A stretch of DNA of 64,000 nt from Aquimarina sediminis (GCF_002895435.1 NZ_POYJ01000001.1:682001-746000); one strand, 5' to 3'. Positions 1 to 9,182 are shown, numbered from the stretch's first letter. Notes: generated by a model from the sequence alone, not told the origin. A program made the numbers and translations.

Positions 1-1
1 T

Positions 2-406
2 ATTTCTTTTTTGTCTGTAGAAGATCTTGAGAAACTTAAAAAAATAGAGCTCTTAGAAGACTATCTCAACACGGTACAAAGTCAGATAGATACTCATAAT
101 CAAGAAAACAATATTAACAAAAGTGTCTTGATGAATGGAAGAAACCTTACTAATATGGGAGTTTTTAGAACTTATGTCGAGTTATACCTAGAGAATCACC
201 CTTATATCAATAAAGAAATGACGATTATGAGTCGCCAACTTCCTCCTTCTGCTCAAGGCACACCTCTAGAAATATACGCCTTTAGTAATAATAAGGTTTG
301 GAAAAATTATGAGAAAATTATGGCTGATATTTTTGATCACTTACTATCGGCTATCCCCTATTTCAAACTAGAGGTATTTGAATTAAATTATCATTTTAAA
401 AAATAA
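2..406 (+). CDS. MscS-type mechanosensitive channel, C-terminal fragment
   Basis: This is the 3' end of a gene that begins upstream of the window; the frame is open from base 2, so the TTG at 11 is not a start. The visible residues resemble the cytoplasmic C-terminal domain of YbdG/MscM-like members of the MscS family: 'MSRQLPPSAQGTPLEIYAF' followed by 'YEKIMADIFDHLLSAIPYFKLEVFE' in pieces typical of that subgroup. Such channels sit in the inner membrane and release solutes on hypo-osmotic shock. The pore helices are outside the window, so the assignment rests on the tail only. Confidence 0.75.
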   Translation: MSFLSVEDLEKLKKIELLEDYLNTVQSQIDTHNQENNINKSVLMNGRNLTNMGVFRTYVELYLENHPYINKEMTIMSRQLPPSAQGTPLEIYAFSNNKVWKNYEKIMADIFDHLLSAIPYFKLEVFELNYHFKK

Positions 407-429
407 ATAAACTAGTAAATATAAATTAT

Positions 430-717
430 ATGATTCCCAGCTTTAGAATAATTAGTTATCTAGAAGGTATTTCATACCTACTTATCTTATTTGTAACCAT
501 GCCCTTAAAATATATGTTCGATTCTCCAGAACCAAATCAAGTAATAGGGATGGCTCATGGTTTTCTTTTTCTAATTTATATTGTATTTGCTTTTTTGGTA
601 AAACCCGAAAAACAATGGAATAACAAAACACTGGCAATTGTCTTACTTTGCTCTATCATCCCTTTTGGAACCTTTTGGATGGATAAAAAGTATCTTGGTA
701 AAGTGGCTAAAGCGTAG
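430..717 (+). CDS. DUF3817-like small membrane protein
   Basis: A 95-residue protein with three predicted membrane helices (about residues 8-28, 38-57 and 66-84). The pattern of a short first helix with 'YLEGISYL', a central 'GMAHGFLFLIY' helix and a final 'PFGTFWMDKK' tail matches the DUF3817 family of integral membrane proteins, which has no established function. It starts with ATG 24 bases after the channel gene on the same strand, so the two may be cotranscribed. A family match by eye only. Confidence 0.7.
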   Translation: MIPSFRIISYLEGISYLLILFVTMPLKYMFDSPEPNQVIGMAHGFLFLIYIVFAFLVKPEKQWNNKTLAIVLLCSIIPFGTFWMDKKYLGKVAKA

Positions 718-821
718 ATAAATTAAGAAGCTACACTAATCTAATACTTGAAAATAGGAAATTGCCTCAATATATGGTGTTTATATTTTGGTATTGTGTA
801 TAAATTTAAAAAAAGTAAATA

Positions 822-1355
822 TTGACAAAAAAAGACACTAAAATTGCAATTTTTAGTGGTTTTGTAGGAATCGTTTTCACAGCCATTTATGATTTGATTA
901 AATCAAGACCAATATTATCAACGTTTTGGGATGGATTAAAATGGATATGGAAGAATATCTTTGAGTTTGAATTAACTGTCTGGCAAGTTTTATTAGCTCT
1001 AAGCATATTAATTTTAATTCTTTACCTCCTAAGTTTGAGAAATAATGATGATGAGGTTATCGAAAATGAATTTGATTGGAGTTCGTACGATAAAGATAAA
1101 ATACACAATATGGAATGGAGTTGGTATTGGGAAAAGAATGTTTTGGACGGAAAATGGAACGTAAAAGACTTAAGACCAATTTGTAATTCTTGTGGAACAA
1201 AAATGCATCTCTCAAATTCTTCTTGGTCATCAGAATATTCAGAATGTCCTAGATGCGAATTAAAATATCACGAACAAAAAGATTTGACTAAAATTGAGGC
1301 AGTTATCATTGACAATGTTCAAAGAGGTATTTACCCGAAAAATATTGAAAAATGA
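822..1355 (+). CDS. Membrane-anchored zinc-ribbon protein, unknown function
   Basis: A 177-residue protein starting at TTG. Two hydrophobic segments (about residues 8-24 and 52-70) precede an acidic linker and a C-terminal zinc ribbon with two CxxC knuckles ('CNSCGTKM' near residue 121 and 'CPRCELKY' near 142), so the ribbon probably lies in the cytoplasm. I do not recognise the full-length family. The last four bases overlap the start of the next gene (ATGA), which implies translational coupling. Both genes belong to an accessory block that leads into a restriction enzyme. Confidence 0.6.
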   Translation: MTKKDTKIAIFSGFVGIVFTAIYDLIKSRPILSTFWDGLKWIWKNIFEFELTVWQVLLALSILILILYLLSLRNNDDEVIENEFDWSSYDKDKIHNMEWSWYWEKNVLDGKWNVKDLRPICNSCGTKMHLSNSSWSSEYSECPRCELKYHEQKDLTKIEAVIIDNVQRGIYPKNIEK

Positions 1356-1834
1356 CTGAAATAGAAAATAAATACGAAAAGATTTTATTCAAATACCATA
1401 GCAATATCTTGGACGAATTGACCGTGGAAACAATGTGGGCAGAGGAAATTGATAAAAACAAAGGAATATACAAATTGGATAATATTCCATTTTATGGTCC
1501 ATTGATTGCGACAGATGATGAATTCTATGCAGAATTTGACGAATCGGAACAAATGCTTACTTATCAAAAAACGACCAAACACTCCGGAAATTCTATTGTA
1601 TTAGTCATAATAACCCAAGATGGATTTGACAAAGAAATTATACGAGACCGATTTAAAGAATTGAATTGTACATCCGAGGGGCTTAACGAATCGTACTTTT
1701 CTATGGAGATTTTGAAAAATGTAAATTATTTTGAAATCCAAAAGTTACTGGTGGAATATGAGAATGATGGAATTTTAGAATATGCAGAACCTTGTCTTTC
1801 GGAAAAACATCAAGCAGATTTAAAATACAACTAG
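1352..1834 (+). CDS. DUF4265-like protein
   Basis: A 160-residue soluble protein without signal peptide. It fits the DUF4265 pattern: an N-terminal 'EKILFKYHS' strand, then 'ETMWAEEI', 'YKLDNIPFYGPLIATDDEFYA' in the expected order, a 'HSGNSIVLVII' strand and an acidic C-terminal helix. DUF4265 proteins often occur as orphan or immunity-like genes in variable loci; their biochemical role is not known to me. It overlaps the zinc-ribbon gene by four bases and is followed by a long imperfect hairpin (1837-1963). The family call is moderate; an immunity role is only inference. Confidence 0.6.
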   Translation: MTEIENKYEKILFKYHSNILDELTVETMWAEEIDKNKGIYKLDNIPFYGPLIATDDEFYAEFDESEQMLTYQKTTKHSGNSIVLVIITQDGFDKEIIRDRFKELNCTSEGLNESYFSMEILKNVNYFEIQKLLVEYENDGILEYAEPCLSEKHQADLKYN

Positions 1835-1836
1835 GC

Positions 1837-1963
1837 GCAACAATAACTATAATTCATTGTGATTTATGCCTCACCTAAATATAAGTACTAATCAACAGCT
1901 AAATTTCGCACTAACAGTTTCCGTTGGAAACGTCCACAATGAAATGATAGCCGAGACCATTGC
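1837..1963. repeat. Long imperfect intergenic hairpin
   Basis: The left arm (1837-1861) reads GCAACAATAAC then TATAATTCATTGTG. The right arm (1935-1963) begins CACAATGAAATGATAG and ends CATTGC. Reverse-complemented, the right arm matches the left over most of its length, especially TTCATTGTG. The loop between has no ORF. It separates the DUF4265 gene from the restriction gene and resembles the other hairpins at 3226, 26164, 29104 and 29672. Confidence 0.55.
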
Positions 1964-1976
1964 AGGTAATTAAAGA

Positions 1977-3209
1977 ATGAAAGTTGAATTAAATCAAATA
2001 TTTTCTACAGAGGAAACTGATGAATTTCAGTCCTGGAGAACTCTTACTAGAGGTAGGTTTGAAAAACCTCTAAACAGGTTTAAGGGCATGCCCTATTTTG
2101 CTCAATCTAGAGGAATAACACCGGTTATAAATTTTCATAGTAATCCATTTAAAGAAGATGAAAGCCAAACTCCCTGGAGAGATTTAATTTTTCAAGAAGA
2201 AGGCAGAGTTATTTATAACGGAGATAATTATCAATCATCTAAAACAGCCTCTTCAACTTTTGGAAACAAACTTGTTTTATCAATTCTTAATTTATATGCC
2301 TCTAAGGAAATTGAAGATAGGCTTAAAGCACCTCCAATTATCATAACGAAAACCATTAACTACAAAGGCAAATCTGGTTTTAGAGAATTTGTTGGTTTTG
2401 GATTAATCAACGTTAGTCCCAAATTAGTTCAGCAATATGAAAAAACAACCAACAAGGTGTTTTCAAATTATCAATTTGAGGTGACTTTATTAAAATTTGA
2501 AGATGGGGAAAAATTTAATTGGAAATGGATTGACGATAGGCGTGATAAATCTATTTCAAAACATGCTCCTAAAAGCTGGAAAGATTGGATTAAAAATGGA
2601 AATACTACTTTATCCAAAAATCGACTAAAAATTAAGTCATATCGAATTGTCTCAGAAAAAGAGCAATCTGAGATGCCTACAAGAAATTTGGAAATTATAA
2701 ATGAACTTCTAAACATTCATTATCCTAATCCTACTAAAGATGGAATTAGGTTTGAAGCCTTGGCTTCCTTTATAACTAAATTGTATTTCAATTCTGAAAA
2801 ATACTTTCGTGGTTGGATTACTGTCGGATCAGGTGATCGTGGTGTCGATTACGTTGGTCGTTTGGACATTGGAGATGATGATTTTTCAAAAACTTCAATT
2901 ATTGTGCTTGGTCAATCAAAAAGGTATAAAAATTCTATTTCAGGGGAAAAACTAACCAGAGTGGCTTCAAGAATGACAAGAGGCTATATAGGAGTTGTTG
3001 TTACTCTAAATACTTTTACATCGCACGCTCAAGCGGAGATTAAAGATGATAAACTTCCAATAATTTTAATAAATGGCAAAAAGGTATCTGAACTATTATT
3101 GACATACATGAATTTATCTGGAAAAACTTTAAGTCAGGTTGTTAAAGAGCAAGATGATTGGGCTAATGATAATATAGGAACCGAACATTATGACACAATT
3201 TTAAACTAA
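1977..3209 (+). CDS. MspJI/AspBHI-like modification-dependent restriction endonuclease
   Basis: A 410-residue protein. The C-terminal third carries a PD-(D/E)xK nuclease signature: 'RFEALASFITKLYF', then 'GSGDRGVDYVG', then 'IIVLGQSKRY'. This gives D-X21-Q-S-K, the D...QxK variant known from the MspJI/AspBHI and Mrr-like families, which cut DNA containing modified cytosine. The first ~230 residues would be the modified-base recognition domain; they resemble the AspBHI N-terminal domain but without diagnostic residues that I can confirm. No methyltransferase or specificity subunit lies nearby, as expected for a type IV/IIM enzyme acting alone. The gene lies between two intergenic hairpins, in a likely exchangeable slot. 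Family assignment is good; substrate is inference. Confidence 0.7.
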   Translation: MKVELNQIFSTEETDEFQSWRTLTRGRFEKPLNRFKGMPYFAQSRGITPVINFHSNPFKEDESQTPWRDLIFQEEGRVIYNGDNYQSSKTASSTFGNKLVLSILNLYASKEIEDRLKAPPIIITKTINYKGKSGFREFVGFGLINVSPKLVQQYEKTTNKVFSNYQFEVTLLKFEDGEKFNWKWIDDRRDKSISKHAPKSWKDWIKNGNTTLSKNRLKIKSYRIVSEKEQSEMPTRNLEIINELLNIHYPNPTKDGIRFEALASFITKLYFNSEKYFRGWITVGSGDRGVDYVGRLDIGDDDFSKTSIIVLGQSKRYKNSISGEKLTRVASRMTRGYIGVVVTLNTFTSHAQAEIKDDKLPIILINGKKVSELLLTYMNLSGKTLSQVVKEQDDWANDNIGTEHYDTILN

Positions 3210-3225
3210 AGATTAATCAGAACAA

Positions 3226-3265
3226 TGGCTAGAAATAATTCGGCATAGGATATGTTTCATAGCCA
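3226..3265. repeat. Intergenic hairpin
   Basis: TGGCTA (3226-3231) pairs with TAGCCA (3260-3265), and the adjoining GAAA and TTTCA extend the stem imperfectly. It follows the restriction gene directly. The outer sequence AACAATGGCTA is of a kind that I recall as common in flavobacterial intergenic palindromes. Confidence 0.5.
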
Positions 3266-3295
3266 AGAAATTACCCATTATACATAAAATCTGGT

Positions 3296-3715
3296 ATGAA
3301 AAGAAAACTAGGATACATATTTGCCAGCTTAATGGCGATTTATTTTTTAATATCAGGGCTTTCTGTTTTATTTGATGTTCCTGCTAAACTAAAACGAATT
3401 GACTTAACCACGATTAATTCAGATGGAGAAATCGCCTTTATTCTCATATACACAGGATTAATGACAGGAATAGGTGTTGCTTGTGTATTGTTACAATACT
3501 TTAGTCGTACCTGGATATATTCGGCACTTCTGGCAACTACCATTATTGGGTCATTTATTGTATTTCGTATTGTGGGAAGTATAATGGTTGGTTCTTTGAG
3601 CCCAACTCAAGTTAATTTCTTAGCTTTTGAATTTATAGAAGTTCTGGCTGGTGCTTTATTACTGAGAAAAGAAAAATTTAAAATATATTCACCTTCTTTA
3701 CCTATAACAAACTAA
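3296..3715 (+). CDS. DUF4345-like four-helix membrane protein
   Basis: A 139-residue protein with four hydrophobic helices (about residues 6-26, 45-66, 72-94 and 103-122) and a short polar tail. The size, helix spacing and the short loop after helix 1 fit the DUF4345 family of uncharacterised membrane proteins, but no catalytic motif is visible. It lies 44 bases before the beta-lactamase start on the same strand and could be cotranscribed with it. Confidence 0.5.
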   Translation: MKRKLGYIFASLMAIYFLISGLSVLFDVPAKLKRIDLTTINSDGEIAFILIYTGLMTGIGVACVLLQYFSRTWIYSALLATTIIGSFIVFRIVGSIMVGSLSPTQVNFLAFEFIEVLAGALLLRKEKFKIYSPSLPITN

Positions 3716-3759
3716 GATAGTACACAAAATTGGGTAAGGTTCGTAAAATTAAAAAATTG

Positions 3760-4662
3760 ATGTCAAAAAAAACACTCTTATTCGTCTCAATATTTCTATT
3801 GACTTTTATCTCTTCGAGATCGCAGTCTATCAATACACTTCGACAAAAAATCAACCAAGTACTAGAAGGAAAATCTACTACTGTTGGAGTAGCTATTACC
3901 AGCAGTAATCCAAATGACACGATTTCTATACATGGAGATATGCATCTACCAATGCAAAGCGTTTACAAATTTCATTTAGCATTGGCTGTACTCCATCAAA
4001 TTGATCAAGGAAAATTTAATCTAGATGAAAAGATAACTATTGATCAGAAGTTGGTTGACTCTTATAGTCATCTGTGGAGTCCACTTCGTAAAAAATATCC
4101 TAACGGAGCAAGAATATCATTAGAAGAATTGCTTACATATACAGTTTCTTTAAGTGATAACCTGGGGTGCGATGTACTCTTCAAACTCTTAGGAGGAACT
4201 GAAGCAGTACAATCTTATATAAATGAAATTGGAATTAAAGACATTGCTATTATTCATACAGAATTTAAAATGCAAGCTGAATGGGATCGGCAGTATGAAA
4301 ATTGGACTACTGCCAAGGCAGCAAATAAGATTTTGCAACTAGTTTTTGAAAATGATGATCTACTGAGCCCTAAAAGCTATGATTTTATTATTAATGTACT
4401 AAAAGAAACCAAAACAGGCAAAAAAAGTATTAGAGGGCTTTTACCAGCAGAAGCAATAGTCGCCCATAAAACAGGGCATTCTGGAAAAAACAAGAAAGGG
4501 TTAACGGGAGCGTTAAATGATATTGGAATCATTTTCTTACCAAACGGCACACACTTTTATTTAAGTGTTTTAGTCAGTGATTCTATGGAAAACAACGAAA
4601 CCAATCAAAAAATAATTGCAGAAATAGCTAAGCTTGCTTGGGATTATTTTGAGAGTAAATAA
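3760..4662 (+). CDS. bla: Class A beta-lactamase (PER/CfxA-like subgroup)
   Basis: A 300-residue secreted enzyme with a signal peptide over residues 1-22. All class A motifs are present: S67-V-Y-K70 (nucleophile and general base), S132-D-N134, an omega loop 'HTEFKMQAEW' with the likely deacylating Glu168 followed by 'YENWTT', and K237-T-G239. The omega-loop wording resembles the PER/CfxA branch found in Bacteroidota rather than TEM/SHV. It hydrolyses beta-lactams in the periplasm. I chose the ATG at 3760, directly before the signal peptide, rather than the in-frame TTG at 3730. Nothing mobile is next to it, so it is probably an intrinsic chromosomal gene. The spectrum cannot be read from sequence. 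Confidence 0.9.
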   Translation: MSKKTLLFVSIFLLTFISSRSQSINTLRQKINQVLEGKSTTVGVAITSSNPNDTISIHGDMHLPMQSVYKFHLALAVLHQIDQGKFNLDEKITIDQKLVDSYSHLWSPLRKKYPNGARISLEELLTYTVSLSDNLGCDVLFKLLGGTEAVQSYINEIGIKDIAIIHTEFKMQAEWDRQYENWTTAKAANKILQLVFENDDLLSPKSYDFIINVLKETKTGKKSIRGLLPAEAIVAHKTGHSGKNKKGLTGALNDIGIIFLPNGTHFYLSVLVSDSMENNETNQKIIAEIAKLAWDYFESK

Positions 4663-4756
4663 AATTTCTATTTTTCAAATCAATACTTGTAACAAATATC
4701 TAACCCTTTCGAAAAGCAAACATATTATTCATAAAATCAACTCTTTATAATTACAA

Positions 4757-4861
4757 AAAGCTTCTACATCGCTGCAAAGAGCATCTACATCACTGCAAAG
4801 AACACCTACACTCATGTAATTGACATATACATTAGTATAATACATTTGAGCATTAGTGTAT
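4757..4861. repeat. Five-copy degenerate 21-bp tandem repeat
   Basis: Five consecutive 21-base units can be laid out without gaps: 4757-4777, 4778-4798, 4799-4819, 4820-4840 and 4841-4861. Units 1 and 2 are nearly identical around CTACATC.CTGCAA; units 3 to 5 drift but keep the pattern of CATnTACA and a pyrimidine-poor end. The period equals seven codons. On the minus strand one frame stays open across all units, but with no conserved start. It lies between the bla and 7TM-HD stop codons, which face each other. Confidence 0.7.
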
Positions 4862-4877
4862 TAAAGACACCAGATAC

Positions 4878-6923
4878 TTACTCAGGATACTCTATTCTAA
4901 GATGGTAAATATTAGTTAGTTTACGTTTAAAAACTTTTTTGATCTGTTGGATTTCTTTGAAAGTAATATTAGCATTCAGAAACTGATTATCATCCATCTG
5001 CTTGCTTACAATTTTTTCGACAAAAGAATCTATCAAACTACTTGTTGGATTTTTAAGACTTTTTGAGGCAGCCTCTACACTATCACTCATCATTAAAATA
5101 GCTGTTTCTTTTGAAAAAGGCTTGGGTCCGGGATACTGAAAATCTTCAATATTCACATTTTCATTAGATTCTTTTTCTTTACTATAAAAATAGTAAACTG
5201 TACTAGTCCCATGATGGGTTCTTATAAAATCAATTACCCGATCTGGTAAATTATGCTTTTTGGCTATTTCAATACCACGAATGACATGATTGATGATAAT
5301 TTTTGCACTTTCTTTTGGAGACAACACATCATGCGCATTACCTGAGGCAGATTGATTTTCTGTAAAATAGGTAGGGTTTGCCATCTTACCAATATCGTGA
5401 TATAATGCCCCTACTCTAACTAACATCGCATTGGCTCCTATTTCATTGGCTGCAGCCTCGGCTATATTTGCCACATTAAGAGAATGATGAAATGTTCCTG
5501 GTGCCTTATTTGATAAATCCTTAAGCAATGCAGAATTGGTATCACTAAGCTCTAATAGCGACACATCAGAGATTAAACCAAAAATCTTTTCGTAAGCATA
5601 AATTAACGGATGTACTATTAATGTAGCAAATCCACTAATTACAAACAATCCTACCGTTACCCAATCTATATTACTTATGCTTCCTTCATGTATAACATGA
5701 AAAGCAATATATGCAAGAATATAAATCCCAGTGATTTGACCTACCGAAATAAATAAATTTGCTCTTTTAAAAGATTCCGAAATTGTTAATATTGTAACAA
5801 TTCCTGCGATAATCTGCAAAAATGTATATTCATAACTATTAGGCACTACAAACCCCAGAATCAATACTGTGATTACATGGGTAAACAATCCAAGTCTAGA
5901 ATCAAAAAAGGCTTTCAATATAAGAGGAAGTATACACAAGGGAACCACATATATATAATCCGATCTATACTTAACCACTAAGGTGGTTATTAGTACCAAA
6001 AAAAGTACATTAAAAAATATAAAGGTTACCTGAGTGTTATTATCATATATATCTGGTCTGTATTTTCTGATAAATAACAAAAGCATCATCAATGCCAAAG
6101 AAACCAAAAGACAGTACCCTAATACAATCCAGTAAAAATTTTTATCGCTCCATACCTGCGATTCATACTCTGCCTTTAAAGAATTTAGTATTTGCAACTT
6201 ATCTCCTTCTACCACCTCTCCTTTTGCAATAATTCTACTTCCTTTAGAAACGCCTCCTCTGGTTGTAAGAACTTTTTCTAACTCGATCTCCAATGTTCCT
6301 TCTGTAAGTTTCTCATTTAATCTCACATTGGGTTTTACCAAATCATAAAACAATGCTACAAAATCGCTTTTAAACTTAGCATATTCACTTTTATCAATTC
6401 TCGTGTTGATTGTTCTTGTAAGCGCGTTAGGAGTCAAAATTTGCCTATAGACAATAGCCTCTGCGGTGTTTCCTTTATTTAAAAATATTTGCCTTTTATC
6501 ATCATAAGAGTATGTTTCCTGCAAAACTCCATATCTATAAATATCATTAAGTAAGATTCTTCCAAAAAGCTTTGCCTGGTCACGAGAGCTACTTTGATTA
6601 AGAAATTTTAAATAATTGGCAAATGCGTTATCATAAGCATCTTTGGCAGTATTAGCAATAATAGAATCATACTCAAAATAAGGTATCACATTATCCTTAA
6701 TCCGCTTCTTCTCTTCCTCAATTTCTACATCGGTCTTTGCAATTGCAAAATCAAAGGGCGCATACAAGTTTTCATATTGCCAAGGTTTCCCTTTTGTAAA
6801 TTCATACTTAAAGATTCCTCCTTTAGGAAATAAATACACAATAAGTGCAGTAGTGCATATAAAAAGAAAAATTCTATATATAGAGGATTGTTTTTTATAC
6901 AATCTATTCAAAAACCGTTTCAT
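4878..6923 (-). CDS. 7TM-HD phosphodiesterase, PgpH-type (c-di-AMP)
   Basis: A 681-residue membrane protein. After an N-terminal transmembrane helix (about 15-33) comes an extracytoplasmic 7TMR-HDED-like domain to about residue 260, then seven helices (about 262-450), then a cytoplasmic HD domain (about 470-640). The HD ligands are intact: 'HHSLNVANIAEAAA', 'LYHDIGK' near 508, 'INHVIRG', 'THHGTS' and 'MMSDSVEAASKS'. This architecture is that of PgpH, which hydrolyses cyclic di-AMP to pApA and so controls osmotic and cell-wall homeostasis. It is transcribed alone; the 293-base upstream gap separates it from the divergent thiolase gene. Confidence 0.88.
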   Translation of the reverse strand: MKRFLNRLYKKQSSIYRIFLFICTTALIVYLFPKGGIFKYEFTKGKPWQYENLYAPFDFAIAKTDVEIEEEKKRIKDNVIPYFEYDSIIANTAKDAYDNAFANYLKFLNQSSSRDQAKLFGRILLNDIYRYGVLQETYSYDDKRQIFLNKGNTAEAIVYRQILTPNALTRTINTRIDKSEYAKFKSDFVALFYDLVKPNVRLNEKLTEGTLEIELEKVLTTRGGVSKGSRIIAKGEVVEGDKLQILNSLKAEYESQVWSDKNFYWIVLGYCLLVSLALMMLLLFIRKYRPDIYDNNTQVTFIFFNVLFLVLITTLVVKYRSDYIYVVPLCILPLILKAFFDSRLGLFTHVITVLILGFVVPNSYEYTFLQIIAGIVTILTISESFKRANLFISVGQITGIYILAYIAFHVIHEGSISNIDWVTVGLFVISGFATLIVHPLIYAYEKIFGLISDVSLLELSDTNSALLKDLSNKAPGTFHHSLNVANIAEAAANEIGANAMLVRVGALYHDIGKMANPTYFTENQSASGNAHDVLSPKESAKIIINHVIRGIEIAKKHNLPDRVIDFIRTHHGTSTVYYFYSKEKESNENVNIEDFQYPGPKPFSKETAILMMSDSVEAASKSLKNPTSSLIDSFVEKIVSKQMDDNQFLNANITFKEIQQIKKVFKRKLTNIYHLRIEYPE

Positions 6924-7216
6924 AAATTCTCTTTTTTTTAATCAATACCAATTCTATTGATTAAAATTTAACAATACTTGTAATCTCATGGCAGGACTCA
7001 TCGTCATTCAAAAATCTCTTCTTATAATTCACAAAAGTTAATTTTGAACTCTGCTCTTGCCTATCTTACAAGTAGTATTCTAATAAAATTACTCAAAAGT
7101 AATAAAAATAAGTCGGTATGAAATTCAGTTTCTTGTTAGTAACTTCGCTATGCATATCCTTTAAAAATCACTAAATTCGCAGAATAACAATACACACATA
7201 TATTAAAACATAAATA

Positions 7217-8395
7217 ATGAGTAAAGAAGTAGTAATCGTATCTGCAGTGCGTACACCGATTGGAAGTTTTATGGGTAGTCTATCTACCGTTCCTGCTGTT
7301 CAATTAGGGGCAACTGCTATAAAAGGTGCATTAGATAAAATAAATCTGGATCCTTCTCTTGTACAGGAGGTATTTATGGGTAATGTAGTACAAGCAGGAA
7401 ACGGGCAGGCACCAGCAAGACAAGCTGCATTAGCAGCTGGAATCAACGATACGGTTCCTTGTACCACTGTTAATAAGGTATGTGCTAGTGGTATGAAAGC
7501 AGTTATGCATGCTGCACAAGCAATTGCATTAGGTGATGCAGATATTGTAGTAGCTGGAGGTATGGAAAACATGAGTCTTATACCACATTATGTAAGACTA
7601 AGAGCAGGGCATAAATTTGGTCCTCAGACTTTTGAAGATGGTATGCAAAAAGATGGATTAGTAGATGCTTATGACCATAATGCTATGGGCGTTTGTGCTG
7701 ATCTTTGTGCTACAGAGCATGATTTTAGTCGCGAAGATCAGGATGCTTTTGCTATCCAATCTTATGAGCGTTCTGCAAAAGCATGGGCAGAAGGTAAATT
7801 TAATAATGAAGTAGTGCCTGTTGCTGTACCACAACGTAGAGGCGAACCTGTTATGGTTACAGAAGATGAAGAGTACAAAAACGTAAAAATGGAAAAAATA
7901 CCTGCTTTGCGCCCAGCCTTTTCAAAAGAAGGAACTGTTACTGCTGCAAATGCTTCTACGATAAATGATGGTGCAGGTGCTGTTATCGTAATGAGTGCAG
8001 AAAAAGCTACAGAACTTGGTTTGAAACCACTTGCCAAAATAGTAAGCTATGCAGATGCTGCGCAAGAACCAAAATGGTTTACCACCGCTCCAGCAAAAGC
8101 TTTACCTAAAGCAATAGAAAAAGCTGGAATCTCTATTGATGATGTAGATTTCTTTGAATTTAATGAAGCGTTTTCTGTTGTTGGATTAGCAAACTTAAAA
8201 ATCCTTGGACTTAATGATTCTAACACCAATGTAAATGGAGGTGCCGTTTCTTTAGGTCACCCACTAGGATGCTCTGGTGTGCGAATATTAATTACTTTAA
8301 TCAATGTATTAGAACAAAATGATGCCAAAATAGGCGCTGCAGCAATCTGTAATGGCGGTGGTGGTGCATCTGCCATGGTAATCGAACGTGCCTAA
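7217..8395 (+). CDS. Acetyl-CoA C-acetyltransferase (thiolase)
   Basis: A 392-residue cytoplasmic thiolase of standard length. The acyl-accepting Cys89 is in '[10 protein letters not shown]', His348 in '[10 protein letters not shown]' and the second catalytic cysteine Cys378 in '[10 protein letters not shown]'; 'NEAF' is also present. It condenses two acetyl-CoA to acetoacetyl-CoA or runs the reverse step of fatty-acid and amino-acid breakdown. The next gene follows after 34 bases on the same strand, though their functions are not linked. Biosynthetic versus degradative preference cannot be decided from sequence. Confidence 0.93.
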   Translation: MSKEVVIVSAVRTPIGSFMGSLSTVPAVQLGATAIKGALDKINLDPSLVQEVFMGNVVQAGNGQAPARQAALAAGINDTVPCTTVNKVCASGMKAVMHAAQAIALGDADIVVAGGMENMSLIPHYVRLRAGHKFGPQTFEDGMQKDGLVDAYDHNAMGVCADLCATEHDFSREDQDAFAIQSYERSAKAWAEGKFNNEVVPVAVPQRRGEPVMVTEDEEYKNVKMEKIPALRPAFSKEGTVTAANASTINDGAGAVIVMSAEKATELGLKPLAKIVSYADAAQEPKWFTTAPAKALPKAIEKAGISIDDVDFFEFNEAFSVVGLANLKILGLNDSNTNVNGGAVSLGHPLGCSGVRILITLINVLEQNDAKIGAAAICNGGGGASAMVIERA

Positions 8396-8429
8396 TACAT
8401 TATTGAGAAATTATAATTAAAATCATTAC

Positions 8430-9182
8430 ATGCAATACGGTATTTGTAATCTAAGTATTGTTCCATTACGTTTTGAGCCCAGAGACCCCAGTGAAATGGT
8501 TTCTCAGGTACTTTATGGTGAACATTTTAAAGTCCTGGAGCAACGTAAAAAATGGAGTAAAATTCGATTAGCTTTTGATAATTATGAAGGTTGGATCGAC
8601 AATAAACAATACTTAGAAATAACCGAAGAAGATTATAAGAGTTTTGATAATCAGTCATCTCCTAACTTGGTTGCGGATATGGTTGAGTTTATAAATTGTG
8701 AAGATGGTCAACTCATGCCGATTCCATTAGGAGCTTCTTTAATCGCACTGGACTTCTTTAAACATCAGTATGAAGGTACCAGAATTACAGAAATACAAGC
8801 CAAAAGTAATATTATTGATACGGCTTTTTTGTTTCTTAATGCTCCATACTTATGGGGTGGTAAAACAAACTTTGGTATTGATTGTAGTGGGTTTACTCAA
8901 ATGGTTTACAAACTAAACGGTTATAAATTATTGCGTGATGCATCTCAACAAGCAACGCAAGGCGACCCATTGAGTTTTATTGAAGAAAGCGAACCTGGTG
9001 ATTTGGCATTTTTTGATAATGAAGAAGGTATAATTACACATGTTGGTATCATGATGCAGAATAATTATATTATACATGCACATGGCAAAGTACGTGTAGA
9101 TCGTATAGACCATACTGGGATTTATAACACCGAGAAACGTACACACACACATAAGCTAAGAGTGATCAAGCGTATTGTTTAA
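8430..9182 (+). CDS. NlpC/P60 (C40) peptidoglycan endopeptidase with SH3 domain
   Basis: A 250-residue protein with an N-terminal bacterial SH3-like domain (about 5-65) and a C-terminal NlpC/P60 domain (about 125-245). The catalytic Cys152 is in 'GIDCSGF', with His204 in 'ITHVGI' and His216 in 'IIHAHGK'. Its arrangement resembles YkfC-type gamma-D-glutamyl-L-diamino acid endopeptidases, which trim muropeptides. No signal peptide is seen at the annotated ATG, so a cytoplasmic muropeptide-recycling role is more likely than wall turnover. An intrinsic terminator follows at 9207. Confidence 0.88.
   Translation: MQYGICNLSIVPLRFEPRDPSEMVSQVLYGEHFKVLEQRKKWSKIRLAFDNYEGWIDNKQYLEITEEDYKSFDNQSSPNLVADMVEFINCEDGQLMPIPLGASLIALDFFKHQYEGTRITEIQAKSNIIDTAFLFLNAPYLWGGKTNFGIDCSGFTQMVYKLNGYKLLRDASQQATQGDPLSFIEESEPGDLAFFDNEEGIITHVGIMMQNNYIIHAHGKVRVDRIDHTGIYNTEKRTHTHKLRVIKRIV

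Noticed and set aside
4757-4861. CRISPR array
   Set aside because: The 21-base units are contiguous without spacers and no cas genes are nearby.
7300-8229. Three minus-strand open frames across the thiolase gene
   Set aside because: They are shadows of a strongly conserved coding sequence with low stop frequency on the other strand.
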